From: JABDQZ01 sp963801985
GTDB taxonomy: Bacteria > Pseudomonadota > Gammaproteobacteria > Chromatiales > Chromatiaceae
Assembly: GCA_963801985.1 (NCBI GenBank)
Contig: CAWDGV010000008.1
Span: forward strand, 39,360 to 103,359
Direction: 5' to 3'
Length of the DNA: 64,000 bases
In this document: one piece after another, positions 55,529 through 64,000 of the stretch
How the letters are laid out: the number at the start of each line of letters is the position of its first letter
Numbering within the stretch: the stretch's first letter is position 1
Made by a program: the position numbers and the translations under genes
Notes under the pieces: model-generated
Databases searched by the model: none
The model's input: the letters and a program-made list of their open reading frames with translations, nothing else
Told to the model about the DNA's origin: nothing

Positions 55529-56083
55529 TCATTGTAAAATTTCAATTACACGTGGATGGTTATTCTTAACTACCCAGTCAAGCGCTGTTAAGCCTGCAGC
55601 GTCATTTAAATTTTTGTCAGCGCCCTGTTTTAACAATAGTTGCACCGTTTCAAAATGCCCACGCTTGGCTGACCAGGTTAATGCTGACCAGCCTTTGGTC
55701 TGTTCCTGGTGATTAATATCTGCTCCATGAGCTAACAAGATCCCGACTACAGGATAGTGGTTATTCGAAGCTGCGAGCAGCAGGGCGGTATAGTTACCTG
55801 AATCGGTCAGGTCAACTGCAGCACCTGCATTTAACAACAGCGTGGTAATCTCAATATGACCATCCAGGGCAGCTTTCATCAGGGGTGTCCAACCACATTC
55901 ATCACGGAGATCGACGCTTTTCAATTGCCTGATTTGCTGGTTGACCTGTTCTGTGTCGCCGGTCTCAATGGCATGAAATAATGGATGAGTCTCCAATCCT
56001 GGCAGGTCGGTATTTTGTGGATCACTGCAGGCATACAGGCTTAAGCTGGTCAGTGAAATAATAACTAGTCGTAAAAGAGTCAT
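55529..56083 (-). CDS. Ankyrin-repeat lipoprotein
   Basis: A 184-residue secreted protein. The lipobox LSLYACSD makes Cys19 the lipid anchor. Four or more ankyrin repeats follow (GWTPLMKAALDGHIEITTLL, YTALLLAASNNHYPVVGILL, WSALTWSAKRGHFETVQLLL, GLTALDWVVKNNHPRVIEIL). It should be a periplasmic protein-binding module with unknown partner. It converges on the nap operon. Confidence 0.85.
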   Translation of the reverse strand: MTLLRLVIISLTSLSLYACSDPQNTDLPGLETHPLFHAIETGDTEQVNQQIRQLKSVDLRDECGWTPLMKAALDGHIEITTLLLNAGAAVDLTDSGNYTALLLAASNNHYPVVGILLAHGADINHQEQTKGWSALTWSAKRGHFETVQLLLKQGADKNLNDAAGLTALDWVVKNNHPRVIEILQ

Positions 56084-56170
56084 TCTGAGAAAGGCCGGAT
56101 TGAATATTTTGTTTAGACTATGTCGCTACTGTCATTGCTTCATTGAAGAAATTCAATAAAGTGGAAAGAA

Positions 56171-57586
56171 TCATTGTTCCTCGATTGACTCAATTTTGCA
56201 GTGCAGTTTGCCGTCGGAAATCTGAGTCACAACCTGTTGCCCGGCTTTCACCTCTGAAACGGTTTTAATGATGTTGTCGTTTTTGTCTTTAATAATGGCA
56301 TAGCCACGCGACAGGGTTGCGAGGGGACTGACAGATTCAAGCATCCTGCCCGTGGCATGCAGTTTTTCCTGCCACCTGGACAAAATATGTATCACTGACT
56401 GGTGCAGCTGTTTTTGCAGTCCGGCAACTTTTTCACGGTTCTGGATGATTTTTAGCTGGGGATTGCTGTGCTCCAAGCGGCGAACCAGGTTGTTGAAATC
56501 TGTTTTTCTGGATGCAATTCGCTGCATCGGGGAGGCCTGTTGCAGCCGGCTTTCCAACTGTGTATGCATCAATGTTTGTTGCTGGACTGCCCGTTTTACC
56601 AGTTGCAGTAATCTGTTTTCCAGTAAATCCAGGGTTTGAGATTTGTTGAGTAATTGCCTGCTCGGGGACTGTAGGTTCAGGCGTTGCTGCAAATGCCGGT
56701 AACGTACATTGCGGCTGGCTAAGGCGTTAGTGGCTGCCTGCTTGAAGCGCCGGGATAACTTGTCAATCTGCTGTTGCAGGTAGAGCTGGTCAGGTGAAGC
56801 GAGTTCAGCAGCAGCAGAGGGGGTCGGGGCCCGCCGGTCGGCCACGAAGTCCGAAATACTGGTGTCAATTTCATGACCAACGGCTGATATTATTGGTGTG
56901 TTCAGGGCATAAATTGTACGTGCAAGCTGTTCATCGTTAAATGCCATCAGGTCTTCCAGCGAACCTCCGCCCCTGGCTAGAATCAGCAGATCACATTCAT
57001 TGCGCTTGTCAGCCAGTTTCAGCATCTGGCTTATCCGGGCAGCAGCATTGTCGCCCTGAACCGGTACAGGATAAATAATGATACGGATACCCGGAAAGCG
57101 CCGGTTAAAAACGTGCAGGATATCGGTAATGGCGGCGCCACTGGGTGACGTAACGACACCTACTGTCCGGGGTAACGCTGGCGGGTCCTTTTTGTGCGCA
57201 GGGTCAAAAAGTCCCTCGGCATTCAAGCGGTTTTTCAGTTGTTCGATGGCCTGGCGCAATTGTCCTTCGCCGGCTGGTTCCATGTGTTCAATGACCAGCT
57301 GAAAGTCACCGCGTGCCTCATACAGGGTGATTCGGGCGCGAACCAGCACCTGCATGCCTTCAGCGGGTAAAAAACGCAGTAGCTGGCGTTTCATGCGAAA
57401 CATGGCGCAGCGAGTCTGGGCATGGGCGTCTTTCAGCGAAAAGTACATGTGACCGGAGCGGGGAGTCGAAAGGTTGGAAATCTCCCCCTCCACCCAAACC
57501 AGTGGAAAACTGCCTTCAATGACCTGGCGTACTTCCGTGTTCAGGCGTGAAACGCTGTAGATATTCTTGTTTTCAGTATTTTGCAT
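56171..57586 (-). CDS. xseA: Exonuclease VII large subunit
   Basis: A 471-residue nuclease: an N-terminal OB domain (YSVSRLNTEVRQVIEGSF and WVEGEISNLS), a catalytic domain with the GDNAAARISQ and ARGGGSLEDLMAFND motifs, and a long coiled coil. The ATG at 57586 (MQNTENKN) matches family starts; the frame is open 31 residues further upstream but that extension has no family support. It diverges from guaB. Confidence 0.94.
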   Translation of the reverse strand: MQNTENKNIYSVSRLNTEVRQVIEGSFPLVWVEGEISNLSTPRSGHMYFSLKDAHAQTRCAMFRMKRQLLRFLPAEGMQVLVRARITLYEARGDFQLVIEHMEPAGEGQLRQAIEQLKNRLNAEGLFDPAHKKDPPALPRTVGVVTSPSGAAITDILHVFNRRFPGIRIIIYPVPVQGDNAAARISQMLKLADKRNECDLLILARGGGSLEDLMAFNDEQLARTIYALNTPIISAVGHEIDTSISDFVADRRAPTPSAAAELASPDQLYLQQQIDKLSRRFKQAATNALASRNVRYRHLQQRLNLQSPSRQLLNKSQTLDLLENRLLQLVKRAVQQQTLMHTQLESRLQQASPMQRIASRKTDFNNLVRRLEHSNPQLKIIQNREKVAGLQKQLHQSVIHILSRWQEKLHATGRMLESVSPLATLSRGYAIIKDKNDNIIKTVSEVKAGQQVVTQISDGKLHCKIESIEEQ

Positions 57587-57825
57587 TGCTCTTTTTAGAC
57601 AGGGTTTCCGGCTATTTCCCCGAAAGACGCCGTGAACCCATCCCTGGGGGCTTGACTGTAGCATCCTTGCTATAGACACTTCCGGTAAAATAGCCGGAAG
57701 CCCTGAAAATCCGGATCTTTTCCAAAGAAATCGAATAAGCAGTTTACCCGACTCAGGGCAAAACCTATAATAAGCCGATTGGGAATTCTTCCCCTGTAAT
57801 AATTATTCGACCGGGATAGCCAATC
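57587..57825. other. xseA-guaB divergent intergenic region
   Basis: About 240 bp holding the promoters of both genes. A run of T and A at about 57715-57735 is AT-rich. I see no repeats or small genes here. Confidence 0.5.
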
Positions 57826-59295
57826 ATGCTGCGTATCGCTCAAGAAGCTCTTACATTTGATGATGTTTTACTCTTACCTGACCATTCGCAGGTAATGCCG
57901 AAGGATGTCCAGCTGGACACAAAAATTAGCCGCAATATCAAGCTGAATATTCCGCTGATATCTGCCGCAATGGACACGGTGACCGAGGCCAGGCTTGCCA
58001 TTGCAATGGCACTTGAGGGTGGTATCGGAATTGTTCACAAGAATATGACGCCGGAAGAACAGGCTGAGCAGGTGCGCCTGGTCAAGCGTTACGAAAGCGG
58101 TGTTATCAATGACCCTATCACGGTATCTCCAACGACAACGGTCCGGGAGGTGATGGAACTGACCCGTGCCAAAAAGATTTCCGGGGTTCCGGTGGTGGAT
58201 GGTGATGACCTGGTGGGGATCGTAACCAGCAGGGATTTACGTTTTGAGCTGCTGAAGGACGAGCCTGTCAGTACAATTATGACGCCAAAAGACAAGCTGG
58301 TTACTGTACTGGAAGGCGCCAGTCGCGGCGAAGTCCGTAAAAAATTGCATGAACACCGTATCGAAAAAGTGCTGGTTGTTGATGATAACTTCAAGCTCAA
58401 GGGTATGGTTACGGTCAAGGATATTCAGAAAGCCAAGGATTATCCGAACGCCTGTCGTGATGACCAGGAAAGATTGCGCGTCGGCGCTGCCGTGGGCGTT
58501 GGGGCAGGTACTGACGAGCGCGTTAAGGCACTGGTTGAAGCCGAGGTCGATGTCATCGTTGTTGATACAGCACATGGCCATTCCCAGGGTGTACTTGACC
58601 GCGTTAAATGGGTAAAGGACAACTTTCCGCAGGTAGACGTTATTGGTGGAAATATTGCTACTGCCAAGGCTGCAAAGGCGTTGGCTGATGCGGGTGCTGA
58701 TGCGGTTAAAGTCGGCATTGGTCCGGGTTCTATCTGTACCACGCGTATTGTCGCCGGTGTTGGTGTGCCACAAATTACTGCAGTGGCCAATGTGGCAGCA
58801 GCACTCGAAGGTACCGGCATTCCCCTGATTGCTGATGGTGGTCTGCGTTACTCCGGTGATATTGCCAAGGTACTGGTTGCCGGTGCGCACTCGGTAATGG
58901 TTGGTGGTCTGTTTGCCGGTACCGATGAATCACCTGGTGAAGTGGAACTGTTCCAGGGTCGTTCCTATAAATCCTATCGCGGTATGGGCTCACTGGGCGC
59001 GATGGCAGGTCAGCAGGGTTCTTCTGATCGTTATTTCCAGGAAGATACCAAGGAATCTGACAAGCTGGTACCTGAAGGTATTGAGGGCAGAGTGCCATAC
59101 AAAGGCCCACTCATTAATATCATTCACCAGCTGATGGGTGGTGTGCGCTCCAGCATGGGTTATACCGGTTGCGCCAGTATCGAAGAAATGCGTACCAAGC
59201 CCGAGTTTGTTCGAGTGACAAGTGCAGGTATGCGTGAATCGCATGTGCATGATGTGCAGATTACGAAAGAAGCTCCCAATTATCGCACCGATTAA
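57826..59295 (+). CDS. guaB: IMP dehydrogenase
   Basis: A 489-residue enzyme, the normal length, oxidising IMP to XMP. Two CBS domains sit at about 95-205. The catalytic Cys is in GPGSICTTRIVAG, and the flap with GLRYSGDIAKVL and the RYFQE stretch are intact. It starts the guanine nucleotide pair guaB-guaA. Confidence 0.98.
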   Translation: MLRIAQEALTFDDVLLLPDHSQVMPKDVQLDTKISRNIKLNIPLISAAMDTVTEARLAIAMALEGGIGIVHKNMTPEEQAEQVRLVKRYESGVINDPITVSPTTTVREVMELTRAKKISGVPVVDGDDLVGIVTSRDLRFELLKDEPVSTIMTPKDKLVTVLEGASRGEVRKKLHEHRIEKVLVVDDNFKLKGMVTVKDIQKAKDYPNACRDDQERLRVGAAVGVGAGTDERVKALVEAEVDVIVVDTAHGHSQGVLDRVKWVKDNFPQVDVIGGNIATAKAAKALADAGADAVKVGIGPGSICTTRIVAGVGVPQITAVANVAAALEGTGIPLIADGGLRYSGDIAKVLVAGAHSVMVGGLFAGTDESPGEVELFQGRSYKSYRGMGSLGAMAGQQGSSDRYFQEDTKESDKLVPEGIEGRVPYKGPLINIIHQLMGGVRSSMGYTGCASIEEMRTKPEFVRVTSAGMRESHVHDVQITKEAPNYRTD

Positions 59296-59303
59296 TTAAT
59301 TTT

Positions 59304-59375
59304 CACCACGAAGGACGCAAAGGACACAAAGTTTTTAGATTATTAATCTTCGTGTTCTTTGTGATCTTCGTGGTG
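59304..59375. repeat. Foldback dispersed repeat between guaB and guaA
   Basis: Perfect 10-bp ends CACCACGAAG (59304-59313) and CTTCGTGGTG (59366-59375), with further complementary nine-base units inside (GACGCAAAG, GACACAAAG against ATCACAAAG, AACACGAAG read inverted). Arms of about 28 nt enclose a short AT-rich loop. It can form a long hairpin in mRNA just before guaA. Confidence 0.85.
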
Positions 59376-59388
59376 CCATGGTTTTTAT

Positions 59389-60966
59389 ATGACTCAAAAC
59401 ATCCATAACCACCGAATCATCATTGTCGACTTTGGTTCACAGTACACGCAGTTAATTGCCCGCCGGGTACGCGAGGGCGGTGTCTACTGTGAAATCTGGC
59501 CTTACGATAACTGTGAAGAGGCCATCAGGGAGCAAAAGCCCAGGGGTATTATTCTTTCCGGTGGGCCTGAGACGGTTACTTCGGACGATACCCCGCGCGC
59601 TCCGCAGATGATCTTTGAACTGGGTGTGCCGGTGTTGGGCATCTGTTATGGCATGCAGACCATGGCGCATCAGCTGGGTGGCGTAGTATCACCATCTGAA
59701 GCGCATGAATACGGTTATGCGCAGGTGCGTGCCCGTGGCCATTCACGCCTGCTCGACAAGATCGAGGATCATACCAGTCCGGAAGGCTTTGGTTTGCTGG
59801 ACGTGTGGATGAGTCATGGTGATCGCGTGGAAAAATTGCCTGAAGGCTTTATTGCCATCTGTACGACTGACAATGCACCACTTGCCGGTATGGCTAATGA
59901 AGAGCGGTCATTTTATGGTCTACAGTTCCATCCGGAAGTAACTCATACCAGGCAGGGTCAACGTATTCTTGATCGTTTTATTCATGATATCTGCGGTTGT
60001 GAAGCCTTATGGAACCCCCTCGGTATTATTACTGACAGTATTGATTCTGTGCGTGAACAGGTTGGTGACAGCCAGGTTGTTCTCGGGCTATCCGGTGGCG
60101 TGGACTCCTCTGTCGTTGCAGCTTTACTACACCAGGCGATTGGTGATCGCCTGACCTGTATCTTTGTCGATAATGGTCTGTTACGTCTGCATGAAGGTGA
60201 CCAGGTGATGGCGACTTTTGCTGAACACATGGGTGTGAAAGTTATCCGCGTTAATGCAGAAGATCGTTTTCTCAAGGCGCTGGCAGGTAAGTCAGATCCG
60301 GAACAGAAGCGCAAGATTATCGGTAACCTGTTTATTGATATTTTCGAAGAAGAAGCCAACAAGCTGACGGATGTCGATTTCCTTGCCCAGGGAACCATTT
60401 ACCCGGACGTGATTGAATCTGCTGGCGCCAAGTCAGGCAAGGCGCATGTGATCAAGTCACACCATAATGTGGGCGGCTTGCCGGATTACATGAAGTTAAA
60501 ACTGGTTGAGCCGTTGCGTGAACTGTTCAAGGATGAAGTGCGAAAAATCGGCGTCGAACTGGGTCTGCCTGCCGACATGGTTTACCGTCATCCATTTCCC
60601 GGTCCTGGCTTGGGTGTGCGTATCCTCGGTGAGGTCAAAAAGGAATATGCCGATATCCTGCGTCAGGCAGATGATATTTTTATCAATGAATTGCGCAATC
60701 ATGATCTGTATGACAGTGTCAGCCAGGCCTTCGCGGTTTTCCTGCCGGTGAAGTCGGTTGGTGTTGTAGGTGATGCGCGTCAATATGAATATGTCGTGTC
60801 ATTACGTGCTGTCGAAACCATTGATTTCATGACAGCCCGCTGGGCGCACTTGCCTTACGATTTCCTGGAACTGGTTTCCCGTCGCATTATCAACGAAGTC
60901 AAGGGTATCTCACGGGTTGCCTACGATATTTCCAGCAAACCCCCCGCAACCATCGAGTGGGAGTAG
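59389..60966 (+). CDS. guaA: GMP synthase (glutamine-hydrolysing)
   Basis: A 525-residue enzyme converting XMP to GMP. The GATase domain has Cys in GICYGMQTMA and His/Glu in HPEVTHT. The ATP pyrophosphatase domain has the P-loop LSGGVDSSVVAALLH. The C-terminal dimer domain ends in PPATIEWE. It lies after the foldback repeat. Confidence 0.98.
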   Translation: MTQNIHNHRIIIVDFGSQYTQLIARRVREGGVYCEIWPYDNCEEAIREQKPRGIILSGGPETVTSDDTPRAPQMIFELGVPVLGICYGMQTMAHQLGGVVSPSEAHEYGYAQVRARGHSRLLDKIEDHTSPEGFGLLDVWMSHGDRVEKLPEGFIAICTTDNAPLAGMANEERSFYGLQFHPEVTHTRQGQRILDRFIHDICGCEALWNPLGIITDSIDSVREQVGDSQVVLGLSGGVDSSVVAALLHQAIGDRLTCIFVDNGLLRLHEGDQVMATFAEHMGVKVIRVNAEDRFLKALAGKSDPEQKRKIIGNLFIDIFEEEANKLTDVDFLAQGTIYPDVIESAGAKSGKAHVIKSHHNVGGLPDYMKLKLVEPLRELFKDEVRKIGVELGLPADMVYRHPFPGPGLGVRILGEVKKEYADILRQADDIFINELRNHDLYDSVSQAFAVFLPVKSVGVVGDARQYEYVVSLRAVETIDFMTARWAHLPYDFLELVSRRIINEVKGISRVAYDISSKPPATIEWE

Positions 60967-61414
60967 GGCTGCTTCATGGGTGATTGTTTTTGCAAGAAAT
61001 AATTGCCGCCAACACAGCTAGCAGGGGGGGAGCGGCGGTGATGATGTGATTTTCAGCGCAGCCGCTATTTGGCCTGGATGATCGCTTTGATGTGCTGTTA
61101 TCTATGGACTGGGAAAAACCGGAGAGTTTTTCGGATGAATTGCCACAGATGTCGGCTTCACAAGTTTGTATCGATGTTGGCAGAAAGATGCCGTTAGATA
61201 ACGCAGTACATCTTAATCTGCAACGCAAACCGGCCCACAACAGTTTATGGAATATCAACGGGATTTACCGGTGTGGCAACCTTCTACTGGAGCGGACACA
61301 AGCATACAGGCAATAGAAAACAGTTTTCAGGTATAACCGGTTTGTTAATCATCAACGCTTACCTTGGTCGAATGCTAACCTCACCTAAACAGCAACCAAT
61401 TTGAAACCTTAAAT
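60967..61414. other. Unexplained 450-bp region after guaA
   Basis: No convincing gene. A weak open frame (61092-61316) begins LLSMDWEKPESFSDELP and has no recognisable family, no ribosome site and no typical codon use. It may be degenerate coding DNA. The usual downstream tadA is absent. Confidence 0.5.
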
Positions 61415-62613
61415 ATGACTGACAAAAATCCAGAAAATTTTGATCCTGTAGTCATCAGTGAACAACAGTTTGATCGAGCTCTATGTTATATCAAGGAATT
61501 CAAGAGAGGACTGATCGGTTTTTTAAAAAAACCAAAGCGCATCACTATCATCAATTTTCCCGTCGATATGGATGATGGCTCTGTGCGCTCAATTCAGGGG
61601 TATCGAGTCATTCATAATCGAGTACTTGGTCCAGGCAAGGGTGGAATTCGTTACCATCCAGATGTCACCATGGAAGAGGTTATGTCGCTGGCAAAACTCA
61701 TGACATGGAAGTGTGCTTTAGTTAACATTCCATTTGGTGGTGCCAAGGGCGGGGTTGTCTGTAATACTAAGACATTGAGTCAAAGTGAATTACGTCGAAT
61801 TACCCGTCGATTCACAGCAGAAATTGCTGATATTATTGGGCCCTATATCGATATCCCTGCACCAGACTTATACACCGATGATCAAACTATGGCCTGGATA
61901 TACGACACCTATGATGTTTTACATCCAGGTGAAAATAACCGTCCGGTCGTAACCGGAAAGCCAGTTCAAATGGGCGGCTCCTATGGTCGGCATGAAGCCA
62001 CAGGCAAAGGTGTTTATCATGTTACCGAACATTTTTTATCCAAAGCGTTGATCGCTGAACAGCAAACAGTAGCTGGCGCCAGAATAGTAGTGCAAGGATT
62101 TGGTAATGTCGGCTCAATTTCGGCACAGGAGTTTTTTCGAAATGGTTCAAAAATTATTGCAGTCAGCGACAGCCAGGGAGGGGTTTTTCGCGCGGATGGT
62201 CTAGATCCAGAAAAGTTGCTGGCATTTAAAAAGGAACACGGAACCGTTGTTGGATGCCTGACACAACGACAATAACAAACGAAGAAATACTGGAGATTGA
62301 ATGTGATATTTTAATTCCAGCTGCATTAAGTAATCAGATACATGCGGACAATGCTCCCAAGATAAAGACGAAGCTAATCGTCGAGGCGGCAAATGCTCCG
62401 ACCACACCTCAAGCGGATAAAATATTAGCTGAACGCGGGATCTATTTGTTACCGGATATCATGGCAAATGCCGGGGGTGTTACCGTGAGTTATTTTGAGT
62501 GGGTACAAAATCAGATCAACCAGCAATGGGATATTAATGAAGTAAACGCACGATTACTGAAGAGAATGTATAAAGTCGTTGATACGTCTTTAGTCGTTGG
62601 CAAGGGTTTGTAA
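61415..62613 (+). pseudogene. Glu/Leu/Phe/Val dehydrogenase, frameshifted and C-terminally short
   Basis: A glutamate-dehydrogenase-type protein (NAD(P)-dependent deamination of glutamate). The substrate-binding motif LGPGKGGIRYHPDVT, catalytic Lys in KCALVNIPFGGAKGG and the Rossmann motif VVQGFGNVGS are intact. A missing base near 62253 breaks the frame; the next frame reads MPDTTTITNEEILEIECDIL, then PAALSNQI and LLPDIMANAGGVTVSYFEW. The total is about 400 residues; the end LVVGKGL is roughly 20-25 residues short of usual family length. Either real decay or a poorly read end. Confidence 0.82.
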
Positions 62614-63415
62614 TCGGTGAAGTAATACCATTCGAAAACGAAATAATACAAAAATACAAGGACAGAAGCCGGATTTTCGATGTATTGCATTATCAATCGC
62701 AATAGATCGCATAGCTAGAGCTACGTTAATGCGTGGCATTTGGCCTTGATCGAGCAGTTCTGCCGCCTGTTTTTTCTTTAGCCATCTTAATATGAGGTAG
62801 TTTTTTAGTTTTCTGGATGTCTGTAAAGGGCATAACCCGGAAAGCCAACCTTTCTAAATGGGATGACATCCTCTGAATCAGATTCGAGGTCTCATGCATG
62901 CCCTTGGTAGTCTATTTCAAGCATGAAGATTTCTTTTTTTGCTTTTTGTCACCTGGGGTGAAGCCGCATGACTGGTTAACGGAAGAAATGCGTTTCAAAT
63001 CGCCTCCTTAAGTTATGACGATTATAAACAACGGAAGGCGCTCAAAATCCCTCCCTTGCATTCGGAGAATTATCAACATTTTTTTGCCACTGATTTTTTG
63101 TGTTTTTATATAAATCGTCATGAATATTTGGCTTGATGCCAAAAAACAACTAAAAATCAGACTGTAAGCTTGCACTGTGTGGTCAGAATGCTCCAATTCC
63201 ATAACCGTATCCTGCTGAAACCGTTCGCCGCGCTACATCAACCAATTCTGGATAGATCTGGATTTCGTAGATAAGTGGTTTATTCTTCGTTACACGCTGT
63301 TGTTCCGATTTATAAAAAAAATGTGTTGTTCCGACATGCCCAATAATATCCCCACGTCCCAGATGCGCACGCGCAAGCCTGCGCAAAGGCCCTTGAGCGC
63401 AGGGGGCCTCGCTGT
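62614..63415. other. 800-bp region of unclear nature
   Basis: No gene with good support. The base composition is AT-rich until about 63355, then changes sharply to GC-rich. On the minus strand, 63195-63360 reads LGRGDIIGHVGTT...PLIYEIQIY...LVDVARRTV, faintly like the C-terminus of an M23 peptidase, but without its catalytic HxH, so a decayed fragment at best. Confidence 0.45.
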
Positions 63416-64000
63416 ATGACTCTCGCCCTGCTGGTCGCGATTCCTTTCCTGGGTCTGCCCTGGTTGCGTGGGCCGGTAGTCATGGTCGCGTGCGGTCGGC
63501 TCTTGCGGCCGCTGTCGTTACATTTAGCTCCCTGCTTATGTTGTTGCCGTCGATCGGCGAGGTGATGGACGGCGCGACCCTGCTGTGGCATTACGACTGG
63601 CTGAGCGCAGCAGGACTGACGCTAAGCTTCCGCCTGGACGGCCTGGGCTTACTGTTCGCGCTTATGATCCTGATTATCGGTTTGCTGGTGATCCTCTACG
63701 CCCGCTACTACCTCAGCGAAAAGGATCCGATGGGGCGTTTCTACGCCTACCTGCTGCTGTTCCAGGGCTCGATGCTCGGTGTGGTACTGTCGGAGAACGT
63801 GATCCAGCTGCTGATTTTCTGGGAGCTGACCAGCGTCAGCTCGTTCCTGCTCATCAGCTACTGGCGCCACCGCAGCGACGCCCGCCGGGGCGCGCGCATG
63901 GCGCTGGCCGTTACGGGTGCTGGCGGACTCGCGATGCTGGCCGGCTTCATCCTGCCTCGGCGAGATGGTCGGCAGCTATGAGCTGTCGGTCATCCTGCGC
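63416..64000 (+). pseudogene. Start of Mrp/Mnh-type Na+/H+ antiporter subunit A, frameshifted, cut by window edge
   Basis: The visible part reads as the N-terminus of MrpA/PhaA/MnhA: an initial hydrophobic MTLALLVAIPFLG, then ALVAWAGSHG and SALAAAVVTFSSLL, LSFRLDGLGLLFALMI, YARYYLSEKDPMGRFYAYL and NVIQLLIFWELTSVSSFLLI. A missing base near 63452 and an extra C near 63955 interrupt the frame; after the second, LGEMVGSYELSVIL continues. GC content is visibly higher than in the rest of the window. Confidence 0.78.

Noticed and set aside
57587..57679. Extension of XseA upstream to 57679
   Set aside because: The extra 31 residues (MSIARMLQSS...) do not fit XseA N-termini; the ATG at 57586 with a good ribosome site does.
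61092..61316. Small protein beginning MLLSMDWEKPESFSDE
   Set aside because: No ribosome site, no family match and surrounding decayed sequence; listed only as part of an unexplained region.
63183..63386. M23-type peptidase gene on the minus strand
   Set aside because: Only a few residues resemble the family, no catalytic HxH is visible, and the open frame continues into GC-rich DNA of another gene.
1..64000. CRISPR array, prophage or integrated element in the window
   Set aside because: No regularly spaced repeats, integrase, capsid or cas genes were seen on either strand.

Overview
The window looks like chromosomal DNA of a gammaproteobacterium with sulfur-oxidising, nitrate-reducing traits. 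Supporting signs are the gene orders queA-tgt-yajC-secDF, iscRSUA-hscBA-fdx-iscX, rlmN-pilW-rodZ-hisS-yfgM-bamB-der, guaB-guaA and napFDAGHBC, together with an exported DsrE-like protein, a Gly/Tyr-rich sulfur-globule-like domain fused to OmpA, a remnant of a CbbR-like LysR regulator and a periplasmic rhodanese. No genus can be named safely from sequence alone.

Layout. 1-2254 (minus): end of a glucosylglycerate-type compatible-solute operon (glycerate kinase, HAD phosphatase, glycosyltransferase cut by the window edge). 2.5-7.7 kb: an SDR enzyme, a membrane diguanylate cyclase, an inositol-monophosphatase-family enzyme, a decayed LysR gene, an exported DsrE-like protein and an orphan gene behind a possible sigma-54 promoter. 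7.7-10.9 kb: pckA and thrC. 11.1-18.1 kb: a signalling block (REC/HD-GYP regulator, rhodanese, PAS histidine kinase, GGDEF-EAL protein). 18.4-20.3 kb: DUF937 protein, SGP/OmpA protein, tRNA-Leu(CAA). 20.3-26 kb: queA, a probable new small RNA on the opposite strand, tgt, yajC, secD, secF. 26-35 kb: small Cys-containing membrane protein, suhB, trmJ, cysE and the isc cluster. 35-41.4 kb: two small exported proteins, a PhoP/PhoQ-like pair, a DUF1015 protein and relA. 41.5-49.1 kb: rlmN to der. 49.2-55.5 kb: the complete periplasmic nitrate reductase operon behind two FNR-type sites. 55.5-61 kb: ankyrin lipoprotein, xseA, guaB, guaA. 61-64 kb: a decayed or poorly resolved tail with a frameshifted glutamate dehydrogenase, an unexplained 0.8-kb stretch and the start of a GC-rich Mrp-type antiporter gene.

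How the parts work together. Nap, fed by NapC and NapGH, reduces nitrate in the periplasm and is probably switched on by FNR without oxygen. The isc operon builds Fe-S clusters, many of which Nap itself needs, and cysE supplies the cysteine. Three c-di-GMP proteins suggest surface or biofilm control. The most novel item is a compact small-RNA candidate at 21390-21465 with its own promoter, a 5' hairpin, two CCUCC anti-Shine-Dalgarno motifs and an intrinsic terminator.

Caution: at least ten single-base frameshifts are visible, seven of them packed into 28.1-31.6 kb (trmJ, iscS, iscU, iscA). The protein sequence continues perfectly in the next frame each time, so base-calling or assembly error is more likely than gene death.
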